Source: Prevotella sp. (GTDB lineage: Bacteria > Bacteroidota > Bacteroidia > Bacteroidales > Bacteroidaceae). From it: a stretch of 64,000 bases of DNA. Positions 37,590-45,247 of this stretch are shown piece by piece. The notes beneath the pieces are model-generated. The model saw only the letters and a list, made by a program, of their open reading frames with translations. It had not been told where the DNA came from and ran no database searches. Made by a program: the position numbers and the translations under genes. Numbering within the stretch: the first letter of the stretch is position 1; the number at the start of each line of letters is the position of its first letter. The stretch is from the NCBI GenBank assembly GCA_024688365.1, contig JAILEG010000017.1:1-64000 (forward strand), written 5' to 3'.

Positions 37590-38975
37590 ATGAAAACGAA
37601 GATAACAACCCTACTCATTGCCCTGATAGCTTTCTTGGCACTGGGCAGCTGCAGCGATGACAACGTGTCTGACCTGCAACTCAGCGGACTCTGCTCCGTT
37701 GACACCATCGCACTGGATGAGTATGCCGGTGCTGTTGACCAGGCAACGCGTACGATAACCGTACGTGTGCCTGAGACCTACGATGTCAGCAACATGACAC
37801 TTGCCAAGCTGGGCATCAGTGAGGGAGCGACAAGCAACATCAAGGAAGGCAACAGGCTCAACATGACTGCACCGCAGGTCATCAGCATTAATAATGGCGA
37901 CGTGTTCCTTGACTGGACCATCAAGGTAATCCGTGACGAGGCGAGAATCAGCTCCTTCAAGATCAACGGAACCTATAATGGCGTGATAGACGAAGCCAAC
38001 AAGACCATTTCCGTCTATGTCCCGAACAGTGTCAACATCAAGGCACTTACACCGACCATCGTCTTCAGCGACAACGCGACCATCACTCCTGCAAGCGGTG
38101 TGCCTACAGACTTCAGCAATCCAGTTGTCTACACCGTATCAAACAACACTGCAAAGTCAGCCTATACCGTGACCGTAACGGCTATCGGCAAGCCTACAGC
38201 CGTATTCGTTGGGCTGTCCGCCACCATGGACGAGCTGCCCCCTGAGGAACAGACCGCCTGCCAATGGATGCTCCAGAACATACCCAACTCGCTCTATGCC
38301 TCATTCGATGATATCAAGAACGGAACAGTAGACCTGAGTGAGTGCAAGGTTATCTGGTGGCACTACCACAAGGATGGCGGTGTTGATGGCAAGGAAGCCT
38401 TTGAGAGAGCCGCACCCGCAGCTGTCAATGCAGCCGTAGCCCTACGCGACTACTATAACAATGGCGGTTCATTCCTCTTCACCCGCTATGCAACCAACAT
38501 GCCCGCTGAGATCGGAGCCGTTGCCAACAATGCTGCTCCCAACAACTGCTGGGGACAGAACGAGGCGGAAGCAGAGAAGGTGAACGATCCGTGGAGCTTC
38601 AGCATACAGGGGCATACTGACCATCCACTGTTCAAGAACCTCGTCATGAAGGACGGTGAGCCCAATGCCCTCTATACCTGTGACGCTGGCTACCGCATCA
38701 CCAACTCTACAGCACAGTGGCACATCGGTACAGACTGGGGCGGCTATGCCGACTACAACGCTTGGCGCAGTGAGACTGGCGCACAGGACATCGGCTACGG
38801 AGGCGATGGTGCCATCGTTGCCTGGGAGTTCCCCGCCAATGGTACGAAGGGCAAGATCATCTGCATTGGCTCCGGCTGCTACGACTGGTACAGCATTGAT
38901 GACGTAGCCTCCCACTTCCACGACAACATCGGCAAGATGACGATGAATGCTTTCAACTATCTTATGAACAAATAA
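37590..38975 (+). CDS. Surface lipoprotein at the SusE position 2 (DUF4960-like, putative fructan-binding)
   Basis: This 461-residue lipoprotein has a signal ending LALGSCSDDNVSD. The cysteine followed by SDD is the type of signal that sends Bacteroidota lipoproteins to the cell surface. Two DUF5018-like beta repeats follow (about 40-205, with INGTYNGVIDEANKTISVYV). The C-terminal domain is shared with the gene at 27977 (FVGLSATMDELPPEEQTACQ, NNGGSFLFTRYATNMPAEIG, GKIICIGSGCYDW). It fits the position of the surface levan-binding lipoprotein in the B. thetaiotaomicron fructan locus. It is shorter than the first copy by about 54 residues. Confidence 0.8.
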   Translation: MKTKITTLLIALIAFLALGSCSDDNVSDLQLSGLCSVDTIALDEYAGAVDQATRTITVRVPETYDVSNMTLAKLGISEGATSNIKEGNRLNMTAPQVISINNGDVFLDWTIKVIRDEARISSFKINGTYNGVIDEANKTISVYVPNSVNIKALTPTIVFSDNATITPASGVPTDFSNPVVYTVSNNTAKSAYTVTVTAIGKPTAVFVGLSATMDELPPEEQTACQWMLQNIPNSLYASFDDIKNGTVDLSECKVIWWHYHKDGGVDGKEAFERAAPAAVNAAVALRDYYNNGGSFLFTRYATNMPAEIGAVANNAAPNNCWGQNEAEAEKVNDPWSFSIQGHTDHPLFKNLVMKDGEPNALYTCDAGYRITNSTAQWHIGTDWGGYADYNAWRSETGAQDIGYGGDGAIVAWEFPANGTKGKIICIGSGCYDWYSIDDVASHFHDNIGKMTMNAFNYLMNK

Positions 38976-38988
38976 ACTGCATCACAAT

Positions 38989-40584
38989 ATGAAGACTATG
39001 ATATATTCGCTGGCACTTTCAGCATGCCTGGCGGTCACACTGACAGGTTGCGGCGATGACACGACAGTGACTGAGGAAAGAGACTGGAGCAGCTCCACCT
39101 TCTTCCAATCAGCCGATGAATCCGCACAAGACACATACTACAAGCCCGCTGTCGGCTATGTAGGTGACCCCATGCCGTTCTTTGACCCTAAGGCCAAGGA
39201 CTTCAAGATTCTCTACCTCCAGGATTTCCGTCCCAACCCGGCTGGCACCTATCACCCCATCTGGGGCATAGCGACAAAGGATGCCGCCAACTATGAATCG
39301 CTCGGCGAACTGATTCCCTGCGGAGGCATCAGTGAGCAGGATGCTGCCCTCGGCACAGGCTCAACGGTCTACAACGAGGCCGACGGACTCTATTACACCT
39401 TCTACACTGGGCACATGTACCAGCCGAAAGCCGCTGACAATGGCGAAGCAGTCATGATGGCAACCTCATCCGATTTCAAGAAATGGACAAAGGACCGCAC
39501 CTTCTATCTCAAAGGGGACACCTACGGATACAGCAAGAACGACTTCCGCGACCCCTTCGTCTTCAAAGGTGACGACAACCTCTGGCACATGCTCGTCGCC
39601 ACCACAAAGGGAAGCAAGGGACATCTGGCCGAGTTCACATCGCCCGACCTGAAGAAATGGGTCAGCGCAGGCACATTCATGACCATGATGTGGGACCGTT
39701 TCTATGAGTGCCCAGATGTGTTCAAGATGGGCGACTGGTGGTACCTCGTCTATAGCGAGAAACATGCTGCCGTCCGCCGCGTGCAGTATTTCAAGGGCAA
39801 AACGCTTGATGAACTGAAGGCCTGCACCCGTGACGATGCCGGACGATGGCCCGATGGCCATGAGGGATTCCTCGACAGCCGCGGCTTCTATGCAGGCAAG
39901 ACTGCCAGTGACGGGCAGAACCGCTACATCTGGGGCTGGTGCCCCACCCGCTCGGGCAAGGATAACACCGCTGTAGGTGCCGCTCCTGCCGAGCCCGAAT
40001 GGGCCGGCAACCTTGTTGCACACCGCATCATCCAGCACGAGGACGGCACGCTGACCCTCGGAGAGATACAGGGTATCAGTGGCAAATATACACAGAAGCA
40101 GGATACAAAGGTAGTCGCTCAGAGTGAGAACGGTGTGGGAAGCACTGCCAATGGCTACACCCTCTCGGGCGATGCCTATCTCCTCTTCAACCGCCTGGGC
40201 AGTCACAACAAGATTTCCTTTACCCTCAAGACTGCTGGCAACACCGATAAGTTTGGCGTTTCCCTCGTCCGTGGCAGTGACTCGGAGCAATATTACTCCA
40301 TGATAGTCAATCCCGAAGACGAGAACACCCGCAAGATCAACTTTGAGCAGGAAGGCAAGTCAGGCAAGGGCTTCATCGCAGGAATCGACGGTTACAACTT
40401 CTCCCGCCCCTCTGACAACGTCTATCACGTCACCATCTACACGGACAACAGCATCAGCGTCATGTACATCAATGATGTCTGCTGCTACACCAACCGCATC
40501 TATGGTATTCAGAAGAACTGCTGGAGCATCAACAACTACGGTGGCAACATTACCGTCAGCGACATTGCTGTCAGCCAGTATTAA
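38989..40584 (+). CDS. Surface GH32 fructan hydrolase (lipoprotein)
   Basis: This GH32 family enzyme has 531 residues and probably acts endo on levan- or inulin-type fructan at the cell surface. The lipoprotein signal ends TLTGCGDDTTV (Cys21) with acidic residues after it. The nucleophile block is YVGDPMPFF (Asp60) instead of the usual WMNDPNG. The transition-state block is DFRDP (Asp188) and the acid/base block is FYECPDV (Glu240). All three carboxylates are thus present in order. The C-terminal part (about 370-531) is a jelly-roll-like domain. It is the last gene of the susC2 operon, the position held by the endo-levanase in the B. thetaiotaomicron locus; linkage specificity is inferred. 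Confidence 0.85.
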   Translation: MKTMIYSLALSACLAVTLTGCGDDTTVTEERDWSSSTFFQSADESAQDTYYKPAVGYVGDPMPFFDPKAKDFKILYLQDFRPNPAGTYHPIWGIATKDAANYESLGELIPCGGISEQDAALGTGSTVYNEADGLYYTFYTGHMYQPKAADNGEAVMMATSSDFKKWTKDRTFYLKGDTYGYSKNDFRDPFVFKGDDNLWHMLVATTKGSKGHLAEFTSPDLKKWVSAGTFMTMMWDRFYECPDVFKMGDWWYLVYSEKHAAVRRVQYFKGKTLDELKACTRDDAGRWPDGHEGFLDSRGFYAGKTASDGQNRYIWGWCPTRSGKDNTAVGAAPAEPEWAGNLVAHRIIQHEDGTLTLGEIQGISGKYTQKQDTKVVAQSENGVGSTANGYTLSGDAYLLFNRLGSHNKISFTLKTAGNTDKFGVSLVRGSDSEQYYSMIVNPEDENTRKINFEQEGKSGKGFIAGIDGYNFSRPSDNVYHVTIYTDNSISVMYINDVCCYTNRIYGIQKNCWSINNYGGNITVSDIAVSQY

Positions 40585-40650
40585 ACAGAGTAAACTCGCA
40601 TAAGCCCCCATTCCATCGACAGATGATGGAGATGAAGGGTACGGACATAA

Positions 40651-40745
40651 ATCGTTCATCCAATGATGTTTCTGTTTCATGCAACAAAAATATCACTGAA
40701 TGGGCGATTTTTGCATTTCGTTTCAGCTAAGTTTAGGTATCTTTG
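40651..40745 (+). promoter_or_regulatory. Promoter of the periplasmic GH32 gene with degenerate operator
   Basis: The -7 element TATCTTTG is at 40738-40745. Exactly 29 bp upstream ends AATGGGCGAT (40699-40708), and 6 bp before that is AACAAAAATA (40683-40692), matching the susC operator at its AACA start and CGAT end. The outer ATCGTTC (40651-40657) is perfect and stands 44 bp from the inner half. The site looks weaker than the other three. Confidence 0.6.
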
Positions 40746-40779
40746 CCAACAAAGAACCAAATTACTAAAAGCAACCTAC

Positions 40780-42468
40780 ATGAACAAGAAGATTCAAGCA
40801 TTGGCACTTTGCCTCTTTTCAGGTGTGACACTCATGCACGCCCAGACATTTCTCAGCCAGAACCACGCCATGAAACGTGTCAGGACAAATGAGAAATTCC
40901 TGCTTCTACCAGTTGAGGAAAGCGAGGGCATAGCCCATATCCGTGTCATCAAGGACAACCAGGTGGTGAAGGAATTCAACTGCAAGCTCGCCATCAACAA
41001 GACAGACTACAATGTGCCGCTCGACCTCAGTGAGTTCGGCGGAGATGTCCTGCTCGACATCCAGTTCCCCGGTGACAAGCGCACAACAGGCATCATCCGC
41101 GACTTTGCCTGCTGGCAGGGCATCAAGGAGTCAAGCACCTTCGACACACAGAACCGTGAGAAGTTCCGCCCTGCCTATCACCACACTCCTCTTTACGGCT
41201 GGATGAACGACCCGAACGGCATGTTCTACAAGGATGGTGTATGGCATCTCTATTTCCAGTACAACCCATACGGCTCACAGTGGGAGAACATGACCTGGGG
41301 GCACAGCACATCAACTGACCTCATGCACTGGAACTATGAGGGAGAAGCCATCACCCCCGATGCCCTCGGCTCTATCTTCAGCGGCAGCTGCGTGGTCGAC
41401 AAGGAGAACACGGCAGGTTTCGGCAAGGATGCCATCGTCGCCTTCTACACCTCAGCCGGAGCTTCGCAGACACAGAGCATGGCCTACAGCACTGACAACG
41501 GAAAGACCTTCACGAAGCTGGCTGGCAACCCTGTCATCGCCAGTGACGTACCAGACTTCCGTGACCCCAACGTCTTCTGGAATGAGGAGACCAGACAGTG
41601 GAATCTCATCCTTGCAGCCGGACAGGAAATGCGCATCTACAGCTCGCCCAATCTTAAGGAATGGAAATACGAGAGCAGCTTCGGCGAGGGCTACGGCAAC
41701 CACAGCGGTGTCTGGGAGTGTCCGGACCTGCTGAAGGTGGGAGACAAGTGGATACTCATCTGCAACATCAACCCCGGCGGCCCATTCGGAGGATCAGCCA
41801 CACAGTATTTCGTAGGAACCTACGATGGCCATAAGTTCACCTGCGATTCAAAACCGGAGGTGACAAAGTGGATGGACTACGGCAAGGACCACTATGCTAC
41901 CGTATCCTTCGACAATGCTCCTGGGGGCAGGCACGTGCTTCTGCCCTGGATGAGCAACTGGCAGTATGCCAACCAAGTGCCAACCAAGCAGTTCCGCTCA
42001 GCCAACGGTATTGCCCGTGACCTCGGCCTCTTCAGCTACAAGGGTGAGGACTACGTGACTGTCAAACCATCTCAGGAGGTGTTCGCTGCCTTTGAGGCCA
42101 AGTCATCAGCCAGGCTACAGCCAACAGCCTATCTTGAGGTGACCGGCGTGAAGAGCAATGCCACCATCACGCTGAGCAATGACAAGGGCGAGAAAGTCAC
42201 AATGGTGTATGACGGAAAGAACGGCACCTTCAGCATGGACCGCAACGAGAGCGGACTGACCGACTTCAACAACGACTTCAAGGCCAAGACCGTCGCACCC
42301 ACCTACGGCACCATCAAGTCACTCCAGATCTTCATTGACAACAGCAGCATTGAGGCTTTCGATGCCGATGGCAAGATGGCTATGACCAACCTTGTTTTCC
42401 CCTCCAAGCCTTATGACAAGGTTCTCGCCAAGGGCTGCAAGGTGAAGGTTCATGCCCTGAAGAACTGA
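40780..42468 (+). CDS. Periplasmic GH32 exo-fructanase/invertase
   Basis: This GH32 enzyme releases fructose from fructo-oligosaccharides, levan fragments or sucrose. I start at 40780, 35 bp after the -7 element, because this gives a signal peptide (MNKKIQALALCLFSGVTLMHA); upstream in-frame codons run through the promoter. The 562-residue protein has an N-terminal beta domain of the DUF4980 type (about 25-125). The canonical GH32 blocks are WMNDPNG (nucleophile Asp144), FRDPN (Asp262) and WECPD (acid/base Glu313). A C-terminal beta-sandwich ends about residue 560. The type I signal suggests a periplasmic location. It is followed after about 150 bp by the sugar transporter. Confidence 0.92.
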   Translation: MNKKIQALALCLFSGVTLMHAQTFLSQNHAMKRVRTNEKFLLLPVEESEGIAHIRVIKDNQVVKEFNCKLAINKTDYNVPLDLSEFGGDVLLDIQFPGDKRTTGIIRDFACWQGIKESSTFDTQNREKFRPAYHHTPLYGWMNDPNGMFYKDGVWHLYFQYNPYGSQWENMTWGHSTSTDLMHWNYEGEAITPDALGSIFSGSCVVDKENTAGFGKDAIVAFYTSAGASQTQSMAYSTDNGKTFTKLAGNPVIASDVPDFRDPNVFWNEETRQWNLILAAGQEMRIYSSPNLKEWKYESSFGEGYGNHSGVWECPDLLKVGDKWILICNINPGGPFGGSATQYFVGTYDGHKFTCDSKPEVTKWMDYGKDHYATVSFDNAPGGRHVLLPWMSNWQYANQVPTKQFRSANGIARDLGLFSYKGEDYVTVKPSQEVFAAFEAKSSARLQPTAYLEVTGVKSNATITLSNDKGEKVTMVYDGKNGTFSMDRNESGLTDFNNDFKAKTVAPTYGTIKSLQIFIDNSSIEAFDADGKMAMTNLVFPSKPYDKVLAKGCKVKVHALKN

Positions 42469-42475
42469 CAACATT

Positions 42476-42570
42476 CGTTCATTGGCCGGCAAAAACATCC
42501 TCACGGAAACATTTGTTACGGTCAATGAACGGAAAATAAAAGCCCGTCTCATCGCAAAGAACTATCTTTG
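42476..42570 (+). promoter_or_regulatory. Operator and promoter of the MFS transporter gene
   Basis: AACATTTGTT (42508-42517), 6 bp, AATGAACGGA (42524-42533), 29 bp, then TATCTTTG (42563-42570). An outer CGTTCATTG (42476-42484) is a perfect inverse of CAATGAACG (42523-42531). Box, order and 29-bp spacing equal those of susC1 and susC2. Confidence 0.82.
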
Positions 42571-42619
42571 CGGCTGAAAGAGATTACAATCAACCGTATA
42601 AACTAAAAATTTAAACGTT

Positions 42620-43774
42620 ATGTCTAAAACCAATAAACTGGTCATGCTGCCGGTCATGCTCTGCTTCTTTGCAATGGGCTTTGTCGACCTGGTGGGCATC
42701 GCATCCAATTACGTCAAGGCAGACCTCGACCTCACTGACGCTGCCGCAAACCTGTTCCCGTCACTCGTCTTCTTCTGGTTTCTCATCTTCTCCGTCCCAA
42801 CGGGCATGCTGATGAACAGGATTGGGCGCAAGAACACGGTCCTGCTCAGCCTTGTCGTGACCATCTTCTCACTCCTCCTGCCCATCTTCGGCGAGTCCTA
42901 TACGCTGATGCTCATCTCCTTCTCCCTTCTGGGAATCGGCAATGCGCTGATGCAGACCTCACTGAACCCGCTGGTCTCCACGGTCATGAAGGGCGGCAAC
43001 CTTGCCTCTACCCTCACCTTCGGCCAGTTTGTCAAGGCCATCGCCTCTTTCATGGCACCTATCATCGCCGCATGGGGCGCAGCCGCAACCATCCCTGCCT
43101 TCGGCCTGAGCTGGCGGGTACTCTTCCCCATTTACATGATTATCGGCATCCTGGCAACGCTGCTGCTCTTCTCCACACCTATTGAGGAAGAGCCCATACA
43201 GGGCAAACCCAGCTCATTCGTCGAGTGCTTCAGCCTCCTTGGCAAACCCATTGTCCTCCTGAGCTTCCTCGGTATCATGTGCCATGTGGGAATTGATGTC
43301 GGCACTAACACCACGGCTCCGAAGATTCTCATGGAACGGCTGAACATGACGCTTGCCGATGCCGGCTATGCCACCTCACTCTACTTCATCTTCCGTACCA
43401 TCGGCTGTCTGACAGGCTCATTCTTCCTGCGCGTGATGAACAACAAGGTGTTCTTCATCATATCCGTGACAATGATGGCACTCTCGATGATCGGTCTCTA
43501 TTTTGGAACGTCAAAGCCTGTACTGTACGCTGCCATCGCCCTCGTCGGATACGGAAACAGCAACGTATTCTCTATGGTCTTTGCCCGTGCGCTCCAAAGC
43601 GTGCCCGAGAAACAGAATGAGGTGAGCGGGCTGATGATCATGGGCCTCTTTGGCGGAACGGTATTCCCGCTCATCATGGGTTTCGCCAGCGATGAGATCG
43701 GACAGATCGGTGCCGTAGGCGTAATGGCTGTAGGCGTGATTTATCTGTTCTCTTATATTCCGAGAATGAAATAA
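42620..43774 (+). CDS. MFS sugar transporter (FucP-like, probably fructose)
   Basis: This inner-membrane permease of 384 residues belongs to the FHS/FucP branch of the major facilitator superfamily and imports a monosaccharide with protons. About 12 hydrophobic segments are visible. Characteristic are FFAMGFVDLVGIASNYVKAD in the first helix, MNRIGRKNTVLLS in the loop after the second, and GNALMQTSLNPLVSTV. The regulated promoter shared with the susC genes, GH32 upstream and fructokinase downstream make fructose the likely substrate. Confidence 0.88.
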   Translation: MSKTNKLVMLPVMLCFFAMGFVDLVGIASNYVKADLDLTDAAANLFPSLVFFWFLIFSVPTGMLMNRIGRKNTVLLSLVVTIFSLLLPIFGESYTLMLISFSLLGIGNALMQTSLNPLVSTVMKGGNLASTLTFGQFVKAIASFMAPIIAAWGAAATIPAFGLSWRVLFPIYMIIGILATLLLFSTPIEEEPIQGKPSSFVECFSLLGKPIVLLSFLGIMCHVGIDVGTNTTAPKILMERLNMTLADAGYATSLYFIFRTIGCLTGSFFLRVMNNKVFFIISVTMMALSMIGLYFGTSKPVLYAAIALVGYGNSNVFSMVFARALQSVPEKQNEVSGLMIMGLFGGTVFPLIMGFASDEIGQIGAVGVMAVGVIYLFSYIPRMK

Positions 43775-43839
43775 ACATCCTCCTCCCCCTCCTCCTCCCT
43801 CGCGAGGAGAATCCTGACCGCCTGTACGGAACTCTTTTC

Positions 43840-43862
43840 CACGGGGACAACCAAGCCCCGTG
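43840..43862 (+). other. Hairpin after the MFS gene
   Basis: CACGGGG pairs with CCCCGTG across a 9-nt loop, 66 bp after the stop codon. No T-run follows, so it may be a weak terminator or an mRNA 3'-end stabiliser. Confidence 0.4.
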
Positions 43863-43978
43863 AGAGACGCAAAAACCGCAAGAAGGCTAAAAGGTCAGAA
43901 CAGACGGGAATGAAGGACACAATGATGGAAGGAAAACAATTAAAATTTTAAATAACCAAACAATAACACCCGCAACAC

Positions 43979-44030
43979 TTCCAGTCACAGGGTATTCCTG
44001 CCCCCATTCCACCGGGAATGGAGACTGGAA
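43979..44030 (+). promoter_or_regulatory. Two-tier hairpin in the fructokinase leader
   Basis: An outer 8-bp stem TTCCAGTC/GACTGGAA encloses a 7-bp stem CCATTCC/GGAATGG with a 4-nt loop. It ends 16 bp before the fructokinase ATG. No T-run follows and no -7 element is seen in the 272-bp gap, so the gene may be read through from the MFS gene with the hairpin setting its translation. Confidence 0.45.
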
Positions 44031-44046
44031 GATGGGTTCTTAGCTT

Positions 44047-44928
44047 ATGAAACAAGTAATCGTAGGCCTCGGAGAGGCATTGTGGGATTGTCTCCCAGAA
44101 GGAAAGAAACTCGGTGGCGCACCTGCCAACTTCGCTTATCACGCAGGTCAGTTCGGACACGACTCGCTCGCCGTCAGTGCCGTAGGCAATGACAACCTTG
44201 GCGAGGAGACACTGGCTGAGTTCAATAAGAAAGACGTACACTACATCATGCCGAAGGTTGACTATCCAACTGGCAGCGTACAGGTGGAACTTGACGATGA
44301 GGGTGTGCCAACCTACGACATCAAGGAAGGTGTGGCTTGGGACAACATCCCTTTCACACCCGAAATTGAGGAGATGGCAAAGACCTGCCGATGCGTCTGC
44401 TTCGGCTCACTGGCACAGCGCAGCAGCGTCAGCCGACAGACCATCCAGAAGTTCCTCGACTCCACACCTATGGACTGCCTGAAGATCTTCGACATCAACC
44501 TGCGGCAGAACTTCTACACAAAGGAAATCATCTGCAACTCGCTCAAGCATGCCAACATCCTCAAGATAAACGATGAGGAGCTGGTCACCATCGGCCGCCT
44601 CTTCGGATATCCGGGCCTTGACATGGAGAACAAGTGCTGGCTGCTCCTGGGCAAGTACAACCTTGACATGCTCGTGCTGACCTGTGGCGTGAACGGCTCC
44701 TACGTCTTCGCCCCCAACCTGCAGTCATTCCAGGAGACACCAAAGGTTGACGTGGCCGACACTGTAGGCGCAGGCGACTCCTTCACCGGAGCCTTCGCCT
44801 CAGCCATCCTTGCCGGCATGCCTATCCCCGAGGCACACAAACTGGCAGTAGAGGTCAGCGCATACGTCTGTACGCAGAACGGTGCCATGCCTAAGCTCCC
44901 ACAGGAGCTGCTCGACCGTATCAAGTGA
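44047..44928 (+). CDS. Fructokinase (PfkB/ribokinase family)
   Basis: This cytoplasmic kinase of 293 residues phosphorylates fructose, probably to fructose 6-phosphate. PfkB features: N-terminal GLGEALWDCLP, the GGAPANFAYHAGQFG substrate lid region, and the C-terminal signature DTVGAGDSFTGAF with catalytic base Asp244 and the anion hole just before it. The protein is close in layout to the fructokinase of the B. thetaiotaomicron fructan locus. It completes the path from imported fructose to glycolysis. A terminator follows at 45012-45062. Confidence 0.92.
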   Translation: MKQVIVGLGEALWDCLPEGKKLGGAPANFAYHAGQFGHDSLAVSAVGNDNLGEETLAEFNKKDVHYIMPKVDYPTGSVQVELDDEGVPTYDIKEGVAWDNIPFTPEIEEMAKTCRCVCFGSLAQRSSVSRQTIQKFLDSTPMDCLKIFDINLRQNFYTKEIICNSLKHANILKINDEELVTIGRLFGYPGLDMENKCWLLLGKYNLDMLVLTCGVNGSYVFAPNLQSFQETPKVDVADTVGAGDSFTGAFASAILAGMPIPEAHKLAVEVSAYVCTQNGAMPKLPQELLDRIK

Positions 44929-45011
44929 GGGTATAAGGCACTAATAAACGACATGAGGTAATAAGACCGATAGGTAAAGTACTGGGTAAAAAGAGGCAGG
45001 ATAGCCCAGGA

Positions 45012-45062
45012 AGCCCGGATTGATGCAGGAAAGCTCGCGCTTCCCGGTCAATTCGGGCTTTT
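45012..45062 (+). terminator. Terminator after the fructokinase gene
   Basis: AGCCCGGATTGA pairs with TCAATTCGGGCT (one G-U pair) and encloses a second stem GGAAAGC/GCTTCC. A T-run of four follows. It ends the fructan region on the plus strand. Confidence 0.82.
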
Positions 45063-45093
45063 CCATGCCGCACAGAGCCACTTTACCGGCAAG

Positions 45094-45153
45094 TACTTCA
45101 CGTGAAGTAGTCGGGTATTGCAGCTGAAGTACTCAAGTACTTCAGCTGCAATA
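45094..45153. repeat. Palindromic 22-bp-period repeat, copy 2
   Basis: Cores TACTTCACGTGAAGTA (45094-45109), TATTGCAGCTGAAGTA (45116-45131) and TACTTCAGCTGCAATA (45138-45153), each 22 bp apart. It lies between the convergent fructokinase and trehalase genes. It is the same family as the copies at 19714 and 60124. Confidence 0.88.
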
Positions 45154-45247
45154 CTTGAGTAACCAGGCCACAAGTATTCAGCCAGAAGGGCCTCGTTGAG
45201 GATTGAAAGACAGCAACATGCCCTCTAAGTCCTGCCACATGGCAGGA

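Noticed and set aside
39466..40290. 274-codon minus-strand open frame opposite the surface GH32
   Set aside because: The sense strand encodes all GH32 catalytic blocks; the antisense frame shows no family features.
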